The notes: generated by a model not told the origin, from the sequence alone. A stretch of 55,184 nt of DNA from Rubrivivax sp. (GCA_024641945.1 JAHECD010000019.1:1-55184); one strand, 5' to 3'. Numbered from the stretch's first letter, positions 17,633 through 26,841 are shown. A program made the numbers and translations.

Positions 17633-19051
17633 TCAGCTCCGGCGGGGTGGGCGCAGCGAAGGTGCGCCACAGTTGAGAAAGCGGCCCTGTCCGGGGCGCG
17701 GGTGGAACGACTGGCCATCCCACACGACCTCGCCACCGCTCAGCGTGAGCCCGGGCCAGGCGCGCAGCGTCATGCCGGCATACGGGGTGTAGTCGACGGC
17801 ATGGTGCAGGTGCTCGTTGCGCAGCACGAACTCGCGCTCGTCCCAGACCACGAGGTCGGCGTCGGCGCCGATGGCGATCGTGCCCTTGCGCGGATGCAGG
17901 CCATAAGCCTTGGCCGGGTTGGTGGCCGTCAGTTCGACGAACTTCTCCAGCGTGATCCGTCCTCCGAGCACCCCTTCGGAATACAGCAGCGGCATGCGCG
18001 TCTCGATGCCCGGGATGCCGTTCGGGATGTGGCGGAACGCCACCTCTCGACCGCCCGGCTTCTTGCCTTCGGGCGCGTCGTACCTGAACGGCGCGTGGTC
18101 CGAGGACAGCACCGTGAACAGGCCGTCGACCAGACCGTCCCAGATCACCTCCTGGTTGGCCTTGTCGCGTGGCGGCGGGCTGCAGACGCAACGCGCGCCG
18201 AGATAGCTGTCGTCCACGCCCAGGTCGGCGGCGGTGAGGAACAGGTATTGCGGGCAGGTCTCGGCGTAGACGGGCAGCCCGTGCCCGCGCGCCCAGCGGA
18301 TCTGCTCCACGGCTTCGCGGCCCGAGACGTGCACGATCAGGATCGGCACGTCGACCAGTTGCCCGAGTGCGATGGCGCGGTGCGTGGCCTCGCGCTCCAC
18401 CAGCATCGGCCGGGCATGGGCATGGAAACGCGGCGCCGTGCGTCCGGCCGCTTCGAGGCGCCGGGTGAGCCACTCGATGCAGTCGGCGTTTTCGGCGTGG
18501 ATCATCGCCATCGCACCCTGCTCACGCGCGACCGACAGCACGTCGAGGATCTGGCCATCGTCGAGCTTCAGGTCGTCGTAGGTCATGTAGATCTTGAACG
18601 ACGTGTAGCCCCGGGCGATCAACGCGGGCAGCTCCTCAGCCAGCACCTTCGGCGTCGGATCGCTGACGATCAGGTGAAAGGCGTAGTCGACGTGCGCCTT
18701 GCCTTCGGCACGGCGGTGGTAGTCGTCGACGGCGGCCTGCAGCGACTGCCCCTTTTCCTGTGCGGCGAAAGGGATCACGGTGGTCGTGCCGCCGCAGGCC
18801 GCCGCGCGCGTGCCGGTGTCGAAGTCGTCGGCCATGCGCACCGGCGGGGCCATCGGCTGGTCCAGGTGGCAGTGCGCGTCGACACCGCCGGGTGTGACGG
18901 TGCGGCCGGCGGCGTCGATCTCGCGCGGCGCCTTCGGCAACGACTGCGCCAGGGCGACGATGCGCCCGCCGGCGATGCCGATGTCGGCGTCGAAGACATC
19001 CGCGGCGGTGGCGATGCGTGCATGGCGCACGACGAGGTCGAGGTCGTTCAT
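17633..19051 (-). CDS. Dihydropyrimidinase / D-hydantoinase
   Basis: This 472-residue cytoplasmic amidohydrolase opens cyclic ureides such as hydantoins and dihydropyrimidines. All metal ligands are present: D-A-H-C-H near residue 60, the lysine to be carboxylated in F-K-I-Y-M-T near 151, H-A-E-N near 184, H-V-S-G near 240 and S-S-D-H-A-P-F near 320. The full length matches active hydantoinases. It lies 18 bases after the deaminase gene start-side boundary on the same strand and is followed by a racemase homologue. No N-carbamoyl-amino-acid hydrolase is found in the window, so the ring-opened product must be handled elsewhere or differently. Confidence 0.93.
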   Translation of the reverse strand: MNDLDLVVRHARIATAADVFDADIGIAGGRIVALAQSLPKAPREIDAAGRTVTPGGVDAHCHLDQPMAPPVRMADDFDTGTRAAACGGTTTVIPFAAQEKGQSLQAAVDDYHRRAEGKAHVDYAFHLIVSDPTPKVLAEELPALIARGYTSFKIYMTYDDLKLDDGQILDVLSVAREQGAMAMIHAENADCIEWLTRRLEAAGRTAPRFHAHARPMLVEREATHRAIALGQLVDVPILIVHVSGREAVEQIRWARGHGLPVYAETCPQYLFLTAADLGVDDSYLGARCVCSPPPRDKANQEVIWDGLVDGLFTVLSSDHAPFRYDAPEGKKPGGREVAFRHIPNGIPGIETRMPLLYSEGVLGGRITLEKFVELTATNPAKAYGLHPRKGTIAIGADADLVVWDEREFVLRNEHLHHAVDYTPYAGMTLRAWPGLTLSGGEVVWDGQSFHPRPGQGRFLNCGAPSLRPPRRS

Positions 19052-19069
19052 GGGGCGCTCAGGTTCGAT

Positions 19070-19546
19070 TCACGAAGGGTTACGGTCGAAGATGCGGCGC
19101 GCTTCGTCCTGCAACGCCGGCCCGATGACCTCGACGCGGCGTGTCCCGCTGGCCAGCACGTCGGCGCAATGCAGCGAGAGTTCATCGGCCGATGGCCCGC
19201 CGAGCATCGTCATGCTTTCGATGGAAAGGCCGAAGACCACACGACCGACACCGGCCCAGTAGAGCGCACCGGCGCACATCGGGCAGGGCTCGCCGCTGGC
19301 GTAGACGGTGCATCCGTGCAGCGCCTCGGCCTCGAAGCGCGGCGAAGCGGCGCGCATCAGGTTCAGCTCGGCGTGGCCGGTGCAGTCGCCGCTGGTCACC
19401 TGCGTGTTGTGCGCTTCCGCCAGGACACTGCCCGCGGCGTCGGCCAGCAGCGCGCCGTAGGGCCGGTTGCCGGCGGCACGGGCCTGCGCCGAGAGCACGA
19501 TCGTCCGACGCAGCAGCGCCGCATCGGCAGCGGACAACCGCGTCAC
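19070..19546 (-). CDS. Nucleoside/cytosine-type deaminase (CDA fold)
   Basis: This 158-residue zinc deaminase starts at a GTG that overlaps the stop of the upstream gene (GTGA). The catalytic block H-A-E-L-N near residue 58 and the zinc block P-C-P-M-C-A-G near 90 are those of the tRNA-adenosine/guanine/cytosine deaminase group. The protein is too divergent in its C-terminal half, and wrongly placed, to be the housekeeping TadA. Its position between an AMDase-like gene and a hydantoinase suggests that it removes an exocyclic amino group from an N-heterocycle before ring opening. The exact base is unknown. Confidence 0.88.
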   Translation of the reverse strand: MTRLSAADAALLRRTIVLSAQARAAGNRPYGALLADAAGSVLAEAHNTQVTSGDCTGHAELNLMRAASPRFEAEALHGCTVYASGEPCPMCAGALYWAGVGRVVFGLSIESMTMLGGPSADELSLHCADVLASGTRRVEVIGPALQDEARRIFDRNPS

Positions 19547-20274
19547 GCCAAGTCCTCGAACATCCGGCCCCAGCCCTTGATGCGCCGCGTATCGGCGCCG
19601 GCGAGCTGCAGGGATTTCCACACCACGGTGGCGATGCTGTCGTGGATGGGGATGCCGGTCTCGGCTTCGAGTTCGGCCACCAGCGGGCCGCCGCGCAGGT
19701 TGGTGCACAGGATGGTGATGGCGTCCGGCGCGGTCTTCGCGACCTCGCGCACCATCGTGCGCAGCGTCTGCGCGTCGACCTCGCTGAAGCTGAAGTTGTC
19801 GCGCAGGCCGAGGTGGCGCTCGCCGACGACCTCGATGCCGATCGTGGCGTAGTTGGCGACGATCTTCGCCTGCACGTCGTCGAGGTAGGGCGTGACCAGA
19901 CCGAGCCGCCGGACGCTGGTGCGCCGCAGGACCTCGTTCAGCGCCAGGACCGAGGTGCAGGCCGGGATGCCGGTCGCCTCGGTGATCCGATGGCACAACT
20001 GCTCGTCGGTGTCGAAGCCGCGCCAGCTCGCGGCCGTGCCGCTCCAGCCGATCACGCCGACCTTGGCATGCGACAGCAGCTCGGCCGCGCCGAGGATCTC
20101 GCGGTCGTCGAACTGCCCCAGCGCCTGCTGCGTGAGCGCGATCTCGGTCACCTTGAAGCGGCCGAAATGCGCGCTGGCCTCGGGGATGCCGGCGATCATC
20201 GCCGTGGTCACGGGCTCGAGCGTCGTATTCGACGAAGGCGTCAGCATGCCGAGCAGGAGGCGCGGCGCGTTCAT
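19543..20274 (-). CDS. Arylmalonate decarboxylase / maleate isomerase family protein, single-cysteine type
   Basis: This 243-residue member of the Asp/Glu racemase superfamily opens with a P-S-S-N-T-T motif. At the first catalytic position, where maleate isomerases have Cys (Y-A-C), it reads W-S-G-T-A-A-S-W-R-G, close to the M-G-T-S-L-S-F-Y-R-G that I recall for Bordetella arylmalonate decarboxylase. The second cysteine is kept in I-L-C-T-N-L near residue 184. The C-terminal G-W-G-R-M-F-E-D also echoes that enzyme's G-Y-G-R-L-F-D-E. One Gly plus one Cys is the decarboxylase-type arrangement, so a malonate-type substrate is possible. Its start overlaps the TRAP DctM stop (ATGA). Confidence 0.85.
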   Translation of the reverse strand: MNAPRLLLGMLTPSSNTTLEPVTTAMIAGIPEASAHFGRFKVTEIALTQQALGQFDDREILGAAELLSHAKVGVIGWSGTAASWRGFDTDEQLCHRITEATGIPACTSVLALNEVLRRTSVRRLGLVTPYLDDVQAKIVANYATIGIEVVGERHLGLRDNFSFSEVDAQTLRTMVREVAKTAPDAITILCTNLRGGPLVAELEAETGIPIHDSIATVVWKSLQLAGADTRRIKGWGRMFEDLA

Positions 20275-21575
20275 CCGAACGACACCTTGGGCAGCCACAA
20301 CGCCAGGCCGGGAAAGACGACGAGAAGCACGACCAGCAGCAGCATCATGAAGAGGAAGGGCAGCGTGCCCTGGATCACCTCGGTGATCAGGCCTTCCTTG
20401 CGGATGCCCTGCACGACATACAGGTTCATGCCGACGGGGGGTGTGATCAGCGCCAACTCGGCCATCACCACGAGGTAGATGCCGAACCACACCGGGTCGA
20501 TGCCGAGCGCGGTGATGAGCGGGAAGACGATCGGGATCGTGCCGATGATCATCGCCAGCGCGTCGAGGAAACAGCCGAGGATCAGGTAGAAGACGGTGAG
20601 CACCAGCAGCATCAGCAGCGGCGAGGTGCCGACCTGGCTGGCGAAATTCGCCAGTGCCTGCGGCACGCCCATCAGGCCGAGCACGAAGTTCAGGTAGAAC
20701 GCGGCCGCGGCGATCAGCATGATCATGGCCGTCACCGAGATCGTCGTGATGAAACACTCGTGCAGCATCGCGATCGAGAACCGGCCGTAGGCGATGCACA
20801 GGATCAGGGCCATCACGACGCCGAGCGCGGCCGATTCGGTGGGCGTGGCCCAACCGAGGTAGATGCTGCCCATCACCACCACGAACAGCAGCGTCGGCGG
20901 CATCAGGTCGACCAGGCGCCGAAGGCGCTCGCGCAGCGGCGCCGCCGGCGCCTTGGCTCCGGCCAGCGCCGGGTTGCGCCAGCAGGCGAAGACGACCACG
21001 CCCATGAACAGCCCCGTCAGCAGCAGGCCCGGAATCACACCCGCGGCATACAGGCGGCCGACCGAGGTATTGGTCATCGCGCCGTAGATGATCATGTTGA
21101 TCGACGGCGGTATCAGGATGCCGAGCGTCGCGCCGGCGGCGATCGTCCCCAGCACGAGTCGCGGGTCGTAGTTCTGGCCCTTGAAGGCGGGGATGGCGAC
21201 GGTGCCGATGGTCGCCGCGGTGGCCACCGACGACCCGGAGACGGCGGCGAACATCGCCGACGCGCCGATGTTCGTGTGCAGCAGCCCGCCGGGCAGCGGG
21301 TTCAGCCAGTCGGACAACGACCGGTACATGCGGTCGGTGAATCCGCCGCGCACCAGCAGTTCGCCCAGCAGCACGAACAGCGGCACGGCGACGAGCACGA
21401 AGTTGTTCGTCGCGCCCCAGTACTGCGTGCCGTACTCCAGCACGGCCGGGGTGCCGAGATAGGCGATCGCGCCGAGCATGCTGATCGCGAACATCACGAA
21501 GGCCACGTGCAGGCCCAGCGCCATCAGGCCGATCAGCAGCGCAAAGCCGATGACGGCGGCGGAGAGGTCGATCAT
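20271..21575 (-). CDS. TRAP transporter large permease (DctM), first system
   Basis: This 434-residue inner-membrane protein has about 12 hydrophobic segments and forms the ion-coupled transport subunit of a tripartite ATP-independent periplasmic transporter. DctM marks are visible: V-P-L-F-V-L-L-G-E-L near residue 65, G-x-x-V-A-T-A-A-T-I near 115, L-I-P-P-S-I-N-M-I-I-Y-G near 155 and T-P-P-V-G-M-N-L near 370. Its start overlaps the DctQ stop by four bases and its own stop overlaps the AMDase-like gene, so all are coupled. It imports an organic anion, probably with Na+. The substrate is probably that of the neighbouring enzymes, by inference. Confidence 0.94.
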   Translation of the reverse strand: MIDLSAAVIGFALLIGLMALGLHVAFVMFAISMLGAIAYLGTPAVLEYGTQYWGATNNFVLVAVPLFVLLGELLVRGGFTDRMYRSLSDWLNPLPGGLLHTNIGASAMFAAVSGSSVATAATIGTVAIPAFKGQNYDPRLVLGTIAAGATLGILIPPSINMIIYGAMTNTSVGRLYAAGVIPGLLLTGLFMGVVVFACWRNPALAGAKAPAAPLRERLRRLVDLMPPTLLFVVVMGSIYLGWATPTESAALGVVMALILCIAYGRFSIAMLHECFITTISVTAMIMLIAAAAFYLNFVLGLMGVPQALANFASQVGTSPLLMLLVLTVFYLILGCFLDALAMIIGTIPIVFPLITALGIDPVWFGIYLVVMAELALITPPVGMNLYVVQGIRKEGLITEVIQGTLPFLFMMLLLVVLLVVFPGLALWLPKVSFG

Positions 21576-22186
21576 CGTGGTGCCCCTGGTCCGGCGGACT
21601 CGGCCTGCGCGGCACGCTCGGCCTGCGCGGTCAACTCGGCCTCGAGTTCGTCTTGCACGCTCGCCGGGCCGTAGAAGCGGTTGAGTGCCGCATCGCCGCG
21701 CACGAAGAGCAGCAGCGCGTGCAGCGCATAGGCCCCGGAGATCAAGGCGAACAGCACCAGGCCGATCAGCCACAACAGTTGCGGTTGCCACAACGGCGTC
21801 TGCAGCGGATTGCTGGCCACGCTCTGGAACTCGATCGAATCCATCAGCACGGTGACGCCGCGCCATGCCGCGAACGACGCAAACGCGGCCATGGTGACCA
21901 TCGCCAGCGTATTGAGCACACGCTGGCCGCCGGCGGGCAGCTTGACCAGGAAGATATCCACCCGCGTGTGGCCGCGCTTGGCCATCGTGTAGCTCGCGCC
22001 GATCACCGCGACGATCGCCAGCACGTAGCCGCCGATGTCGTCGGTGCCCGGGAACGAGTGCGAGAACAGCTTGCGGCCAATGATCTCGACCGTCACCGCG
22101 AGCGAAAGCGCGAGCACGATGTAGCCGCAGAGGATGGCCGCGACCCGCGCGACCGGCTCGACGACCCTGCTGATGGGATCTTCCAT
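21572..22186 (-). CDS. TRAP transporter small permease (DctQ), first system
   Basis: This 204-residue protein has the four-helix DctQ layout. The conserved motif V-T-V-E-I-I-G-R-K near residue 32 is followed by T-D-D-I-G-G-Y-V and R-G-H-T-R-V-D-I-F. The C-terminal ~30 residues are Ala/Glu-rich and cytoplasmic, longer than usual. It sits between the binding-protein gene and the large permease gene, the standard TRAP order P-Q-M. Confidence 0.92.
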   Translation of the reverse strand: MEDPISRVVEPVARVAAILCGYIVLALSLAVTVEIIGRKLFSHSFPGTDDIGGYVLAIVAVIGASYTMAKRGHTRVDIFLVKLPAGGQRVLNTLAMVTMAAFASFAAWRGVTVLMDSIEFQSVASNPLQTPLWQPQLLWLIGLVLFALISGAYALHALLLFVRGDAALNRFYGPASVQDELEAELTAQAERAAQAESAGPGAPR

Positions 22187-22198
22187 GGACGTGGCGCC

Positions 22199-23248
22199 TT
22201 ACTGGATCTTCAGGCCGCGGGCCTTGCCGACGGTCGCGTTCCAGGTTTCGCTGCACTTGGGGTCGACCTTGTTGCAGGTCGCCTTCCACAGCGGCAGCAC
22301 CGAGCTCGACACCGCGGCCTTGATCTTGGCCTCGTCGGCCGGCGACACCGGCACCAGCGTCATCTTGAACTTGGTGCCTTTGACACACGGGTCCTTGCCG
22401 ACGTTGCAGTTCATTGCATCGGCATTGGCCGTATCGGCGAGTTCCCACATGCGGTCTTCCATCTGTTTGAAGCCGGCCAGGATCTTCTGCTGCGACTCGG
22501 GGGAGAACTTGTTCCAGTAGTCGAGATTCATGAAGTGGCCCTGCACCGAGCCCGACACCGACAGCGGCAGGAAGTGCGTCGTGACCTCGCCCCATTTGCC
22601 GGCGTTGCCCGACGTCGGCGACGTCACGCCGCAATCGGCCACGCCGCGCTGCAGTGCGGGGTAGACCTCGCTGAACTGCAGCGTCACCGGCGTCGCGCCA
22701 AGCGTCTGGATCAGTGCGGCCATCGACGGCGTGAAGCTGCGCACCTTCAGGCCCTTGATGTCGTCGACGGTCTTGATCGGCTTGTTGCAGTAGAAGACCT
22801 GCGGGCCGAAGGGCCACAGCGTGAGCACCTTGGCCTTGAAGCGTGCCTGCAGGCGCTTGTCGAAGACCTCGCGGTAGGCGTCGACGGCCTTGCGCAGGTC
22901 ACCCATGTTCGTCGAGACGCCGATCAGGTCGATGCCCTCGAAGAACGGGTCGTCGCGCGAGGCCATGCCGATCTGCACGCTCATCACGTCGAAGGTGCCC
23001 GAGCGCAGCAGGCGCAGCGCATCGGCCGCCTGCACGTTGACCACGTCCATCGGGTTGTAGTTGATGGCGATCGGCTCGCCCATCAGCTTGGGCAAGGCGG
23101 CAAAGAAGGGTTTCTCGATGTCGTCCACGTGCTTGGAATTGGACGAGAAGTTGCCGGCGATGCGCATCGTGGTGGGGTCGGTGGCCTGGGCGGAAAGCGG
23201 CAGCGCCAGGGCGGCAACCAGCGCGGCGAGGGTGTGGCGGATCGTCAT
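22199..23248 (-). CDS. TRAP transporter substrate-binding protein (DctP), first system
   Basis: This is a periplasmic binding protein of 349 residues. A signal peptide (~1-22, ending S-A-Q-A) precedes the DctP fold with R-I-A-G-N-F-S at the start of the mature chain. The N-K-P-I-K-T-V-D-D-I-K-G-L-K-V-R block near residue 168 contains the arginine that salt-bridges carboxylates in this family. The mature protein has six cysteines (in F-Y-C, A-D-C, N-C-N, D-P-C, A-T-C and P-K-C), unusual for DctP proteins and suggestive of disulfides in the periplasm. Its closest functional partners are the DctQ and DctM genes just downstream. Confidence 0.93.
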   Translation of the reverse strand: MTIRHTLAALVAALALPLSAQATDPTTMRIAGNFSSNSKHVDDIEKPFFAALPKLMGEPIAINYNPMDVVNVQAADALRLLRSGTFDVMSVQIGMASRDDPFFEGIDLIGVSTNMGDLRKAVDAYREVFDKRLQARFKAKVLTLWPFGPQVFYCNKPIKTVDDIKGLKVRSFTPSMAALIQTLGATPVTLQFSEVYPALQRGVADCGVTSPTSGNAGKWGEVTTHFLPLSVSGSVQGHFMNLDYWNKFSPESQQKILAGFKQMEDRMWELADTANADAMNCNVGKDPCVKGTKFKMTLVPVSPADEAKIKAAVSSSVLPLWKATCNKVDPKCSETWNATVGKARGLKIQ

Positions 23249-23277
23249 CGTTTTCTCTCCTGGAACAGTGGGCAGAA

Positions 23278-24798
23278 TCAGCAGAGCGAGCGGCGCAGGC
23301 CCACGTCCTCGGACGCGGCGCGCAGCACCATCTCGCGGTAGTAGGGCTCGAGGCGGGCGGCAGCGCTCGCGGCGGCGGCGCGCTGTTCCTGGTAGCCGGC
23401 CATCAGGTCGCGCATCTCGGCACGCAGCGCCGCTTCGTCGACGGTGGTGATGCGGCCGGCGTCGAAGACCACGCGGCCGGCGACGATGGTCGTCCGCACC
23501 GAGGCGCCGTCCTCGCAGTGCACGAGCTGGCGCCGCAGGTCGTTCAGCGGCGTGAACGCGACGGTGTCGAGGTCGAGCAGGATCAGATCGGCTTCGGCAC
23601 CGGGGCTGAGCTGGCCGAGCGTGCCTTCGCGCCGCAACGCGCGTGCACCGCCGCGCGTCATCGACCACAGGATCTCGTCCGGCTGCGGCCAGGTGGCGTA
23701 ATCCGGCGAGGCCAGCGTGTGCAGCATCGCGGCGGTCTTGCCGACGAACCACGGGTTGATCGCGTCGTCGGTATTCATCTCGTCGGTGCCCAGACAGATC
23801 GGCACCCCGGCATCGCGCAACGCGCGCCAGGGCATCACGCCGCTGCCCAGGCGCAGGTTGCACACGGGGTTGTGCGCGACGGTGCAGCCGCTGTCGGCGA
23901 GCAGGCGGATATCGTCGTCGTCGATCCAGATCGCGTGGATCACCATCATCCGCTCGTCGAGGTGGCCGAGGTCGTGCACGTGGTGCACGAGCGACTTGCC
24001 GTACTTTTGCCGGCCGAGCACACGCTGCAGACGGGTCTCGAGGATGTGCACGTTGAACGGCAGGTCGTGCCGCTCGGACAGCGTAGACAACCCGGCGAAA
24101 TAGTCGTCCGTGACCCGCTGGGGCGCTGAGCACGAGACGGCGGCGGCAAGCCGGCCGCTGGCCGCGCCATGCCAGCGGGAAATCAGGTGGTCGTAGAGGC
24201 CCAGCAGCTCGGCCGTGGACTGGCGTGGCGCGGCGTCCATCGCACGCCGTTCTTCTGCGGGCAGGAGGTCCGCCAGGAAAGGATACTTTTCGTACTCGAC
24301 CACGTTGGGCTGGTCGATTGCCACCGTCGCGCGGATGCCTGCATCCTCGTATGCCCGCATGATCGCGTCGATGCCATCGACCGTGGCGGTGGGCACGTGG
24401 TAGGCGTCGTCGTGCACGGCGGTGACACCCCGGCGCAGCATCTCCAGCGCACCGACCATCGTGCGCACGTACGCCAGGCGCGCCGCGTCCCCGCCGGCGG
24501 CCAGCGGCGGCACCTCGTGCAGCATGAAGACCTCGAGCGGGTAGCCGGGCAGGCAACCCTTCATCAGGTTGCCGGGCGAATGGAAGTGCGCGTTGATCAG
24601 CCCCGGCATCGCGAGCTGGCCGCGTGCGTCGATCGTTCGCACGGCAGCGGAGCTGGCCGCGCCCGCTGCGCCGGGGCCGATGGCGGCGATGCGCCCCTGT
24701 TCGATGACGATGTCGGCGTCGGGCCATTCGCGACCGTCGTCGTCGAGCGTCAGCACCCGCGCGCCGCGGATCATCAGGCTGTCGGCGGGTGTGTTCAT
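23278..24798 (-). CDS. AtzA/TrzA-type metal-dependent amidohydrolase
   Basis: This 506-residue cytoplasmic amidohydrolase of the chlorohydrolase/deaminase subgroup removes amino or halogen groups from N-heterocycles. Metal ligands are seen in N-A-H-F-H (near residue 68), H-A-I-W (near 265, with a preceding H-I-L-E-T) and G-T-D-E-M-N (near 318). It has the full N- and C-terminal beta-sandwich. It is about 40 residues longer than typical S-adenosylhomocysteine or guanine deaminases because of a helical Ala-rich C-terminal tail. The start overlaps the stop of the upstream AMDase-like gene (ATGA). Actual substrate unknown. Confidence 0.88.
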   Translation of the reverse strand: MNTPADSLMIRGARVLTLDDDGREWPDADIVIEQGRIAAIGPGAAGAASSAAVRTIDARGQLAMPGLINAHFHSPGNLMKGCLPGYPLEVFMLHEVPPLAAGGDAARLAYVRTMVGALEMLRRGVTAVHDDAYHVPTATVDGIDAIMRAYEDAGIRATVAIDQPNVVEYEKYPFLADLLPAEERRAMDAAPRQSTAELLGLYDHLISRWHGAASGRLAAAVSCSAPQRVTDDYFAGLSTLSERHDLPFNVHILETRLQRVLGRQKYGKSLVHHVHDLGHLDERMMVIHAIWIDDDDIRLLADSGCTVAHNPVCNLRLGSGVMPWRALRDAGVPICLGTDEMNTDDAINPWFVGKTAAMLHTLASPDYATWPQPDEILWSMTRGGARALRREGTLGQLSPGAEADLILLDLDTVAFTPLNDLRRQLVHCEDGASVRTTIVAGRVVFDAGRITTVDEAALRAEMRDLMAGYQEQRAAAASAAARLEPYYREMVLRAASEDVGLRRSLC

Positions 24799-25550
24799 CG
24801 CACGAAGGCGCTGCCCCATTCGGCGGCAGCGCGGGTGTCGATGCCGGCGAGGCGCAGCGCGCCCCACACGCCCATGCTGACGGTGTCGTAGATCGGGATG
24901 CCGAGTTCGTGCTCCATCTCCGCCACCAGCGGGGCGGCCGGGAAGTTGGTGCAGAAGCAGACGATGGCCTGCGGCCGCGACGCGGCGAGACGCCGCAGCA
25001 TCGCCGCGATGTCGTCGAGCGCGATACGGGAGAACGAATAGTTGTCGCTCAGGCCGAAGTTCTCCGCGGCGGTGCAGCCGTAACCTTCGTGGGCGAAGCT
25101 GCCGACGATGCGGTCGCGGTAGCTGTCGACGTAGGGGCAGGCGAGGGCGTAATGCCGAATGCCGTCTTCACGGAAGATCTGGTCGATCGCCAGCGTCGAC
25201 GTGGTCGATTTCGCGCCGGTAAGGGCTTCGATGCGTTCGACCAGGTCGTGGTCGAGGCGGAAATCCAGGCTGCCGCCCTTGCTGCCGTTCCACGCCACGA
25301 CGTCCAGCTTTGCATCGCCGAGCACACGCGCGGTGGCCAGCATGTCGTCGAAGTCGTAGGTCAGCGGGAACGGGTCCACCGCGCCGACGACGGACGTGCG
25401 CGAGAAGTGCGCAGACACCTGCGGGAAATGCCGCAGGATCGCCAGCGTCACGCGTTCGACGACGGTGTTCGCCGACGGCGTGATCCAGCCGACGAAGTGC
25501 GACGGCGCCTCAAAAAGTGCGCGCGGAGATTGTTCGGCCGCGGGACTCAC
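24795..25550 (-). CDS. Second arylmalonate decarboxylase / maleate isomerase family protein, single-cysteine type
   Basis: This 251-residue paralogue of the 19543-20274 protein starts at a GTG (25550). The N-terminal block W-I-T-P-S-A-N-T-V-V-E is the superfamily entry motif. The first catalytic position reads A-W-N-G-S-K-G-G-S, with Gly in place of the isomerase Cys. The second is C-F-C-T-N-F-P near residue 205, keeping the Cys. The mid-region Y-V-D-S-Y-R-D-R and N-Y-S-F-S match the paralogue's Y-L-D-D-V-Q-A-K and N-F-S-F-S. As in the paralogue, one Gly plus one Cys resembles arylmalonate decarboxylase. It lies between the second TRAP large permease gene and the amidohydrolase gene. Confidence 0.85.
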   Translation of the reverse strand: MSPAAEQSPRALFEAPSHFVGWITPSANTVVERVTLAILRHFPQVSAHFSRTSVVGAVDPFPLTYDFDDMLATARVLGDAKLDVVAWNGSKGGSLDFRLDHDLVERIEALTGAKSTTSTLAIDQIFREDGIRHYALACPYVDSYRDRIVGSFAHEGYGCTAAENFGLSDNYSFSRIALDDIAAMLRRLAASRPQAIVCFCTNFPAAPLVAEMEHELGIPIYDTVSMGVWGALRLAGIDTRAAAEWGSAFVR

Positions 25551-25560
25551 CGGCCCGACC

Positions 25561-26841
25561 TCAATAACCCATCAGCCGCGGCAGCCACAGCACGAACTTC
25601 GGGAACAGCATGCAGAAGAACAGCAGGCCGTACATCACGGCGACGAACGGCCAGATGTGCTTCACCAGCTCGCCGAGCTTGATGCCCGACACGCTGCACA
25701 GGACGAACAGCACCACGCCGACGGGCGGCGTCAGCATGCCGATCACCAGGTTGAACACGAACAGGAAGCCGAAGTGCAGCGGATCGATACCGTACAGCAG
25801 CGCGATCGGGTGCAGCAGCGGCACCAGCATGATGTACGCCGCGTTGGACTCCAGGAAGCAGCCGACCACGAACAGCGCCGCCGACACCAGCAGCATGAAG
25901 ACCAGCGGATCGGTGGTCAGCGAACGCAGCAATGCAGTGAGCTGCGCCGGCAGCTGGTCCACCGTCAGCATGTAGGTCACCACCGAAGCGAAGGCGATCA
26001 TCGCGCCGACCACGGCCGACGTGATGGCCGTGCGGACCATCGCCTCGGGCAGGTCGGACAGCTTCAGGCGCCGCGTGACGAACAGGCCGATGAGCAGCGC
26101 ATAGACCACCGCGATGGCCGAGCCCTCGGTGGCGGTGAATGCGCCGCCGACGATGCCGCCGATCACGACCACCGGCATCAGGAAGATGATCCACGAACGC
26201 TTGAGTTCGTGCGCCACGCGCGCGAGCGAAAACGCGTCGCCCGTCAGCGGATAGTTGCGCTTGACCGCGATGCCCCAGACGAGAAGCATCATCGCCACGA
26301 CGAGGATGACGCCGGGAATGACGCCAGCCATGAACATGCCGCCGACCGAGACGGTGGGCCCCGCCATGAAGGCGTAGACGATCATCGCGCCGGACGGGGG
26401 AATGATCGGCCCGAGATTGGCCGCGGCGGCAACGACCGCCGACGAGAAGCCGACGCCATAGACCTTGCGCAGCGACGGGATCATCGTGCTGCCGAGCGCA
26501 CTGGCGTCGGCCACCGCCGCGCCCGAGACCGTGGACAGTCCCATGCCGGCCAGCACGGTGACGTGGGCCAGACCGCCGCGCACACGGCCGATGACCGCGT
26601 TGGCGAGGTCGATCAGCCGCTCCATGATGCCGGCCTTCATCATCAGCTCGCCGGCGAGGATGAAAAACGGGATCGTCATCAGCGGGAATGCATTGACCGC
26701 ATTCATCATCCGCGACGGCAGCAGGTTGAAGTCGACGTCGCTGTAGATCAGGCCGGCCACCGAGCCTATGCCCAGGGAAAAGGCCAGCGGCATGCCGAGC
26801 AGGGCGATGCCGAAGAAGACGAGGATGATCAGCAGGCTCAT
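25561..26841 (-). CDS. TRAP transporter large permease (DctM), second system
   Basis: This 426-residue membrane protein has about 12 hydrophobic segments. It shows the DctM motifs I-P-F-F-I-L-A-G-E-L-M (near residue 57), G-x-x-V-A-D-A-S-A-L-G (near 105), I-I-P-P-S (near 145) and T-P-P-V-G-V-V-L-F (near 365). Sequence differs clearly from the first DctM, so this is not a recent tandem duplicate. Its ATG overlaps the DctQ stop by four bases, and 10 bases separate its stop from the next gene. Confidence 0.94.
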   Translation of the reverse strand: MSLLIILVFFGIALLGMPLAFSLGIGSVAGLIYSDVDFNLLPSRMMNAVNAFPLMTIPFFILAGELMMKAGIMERLIDLANAVIGRVRGGLAHVTVLAGMGLSTVSGAAVADASALGSTMIPSLRKVYGVGFSSAVVAAAANLGPIIPPSGAMIVYAFMAGPTVSVGGMFMAGVIPGVILVVAMMLLVWGIAVKRNYPLTGDAFSLARVAHELKRSWIIFLMPVVVIGGIVGGAFTATEGSAIAVVYALLIGLFVTRRLKLSDLPEAMVRTAITSAVVGAMIAFASVVTYMLTVDQLPAQLTALLRSLTTDPLVFMLLVSAALFVVGCFLESNAAYIMLVPLLHPIALLYGIDPLHFGFLFVFNLVIGMLTPPVGVVLFVLCSVSGIKLGELVKHIWPFVAVMYGLLFFCMLFPKFVLWLPRLMGY

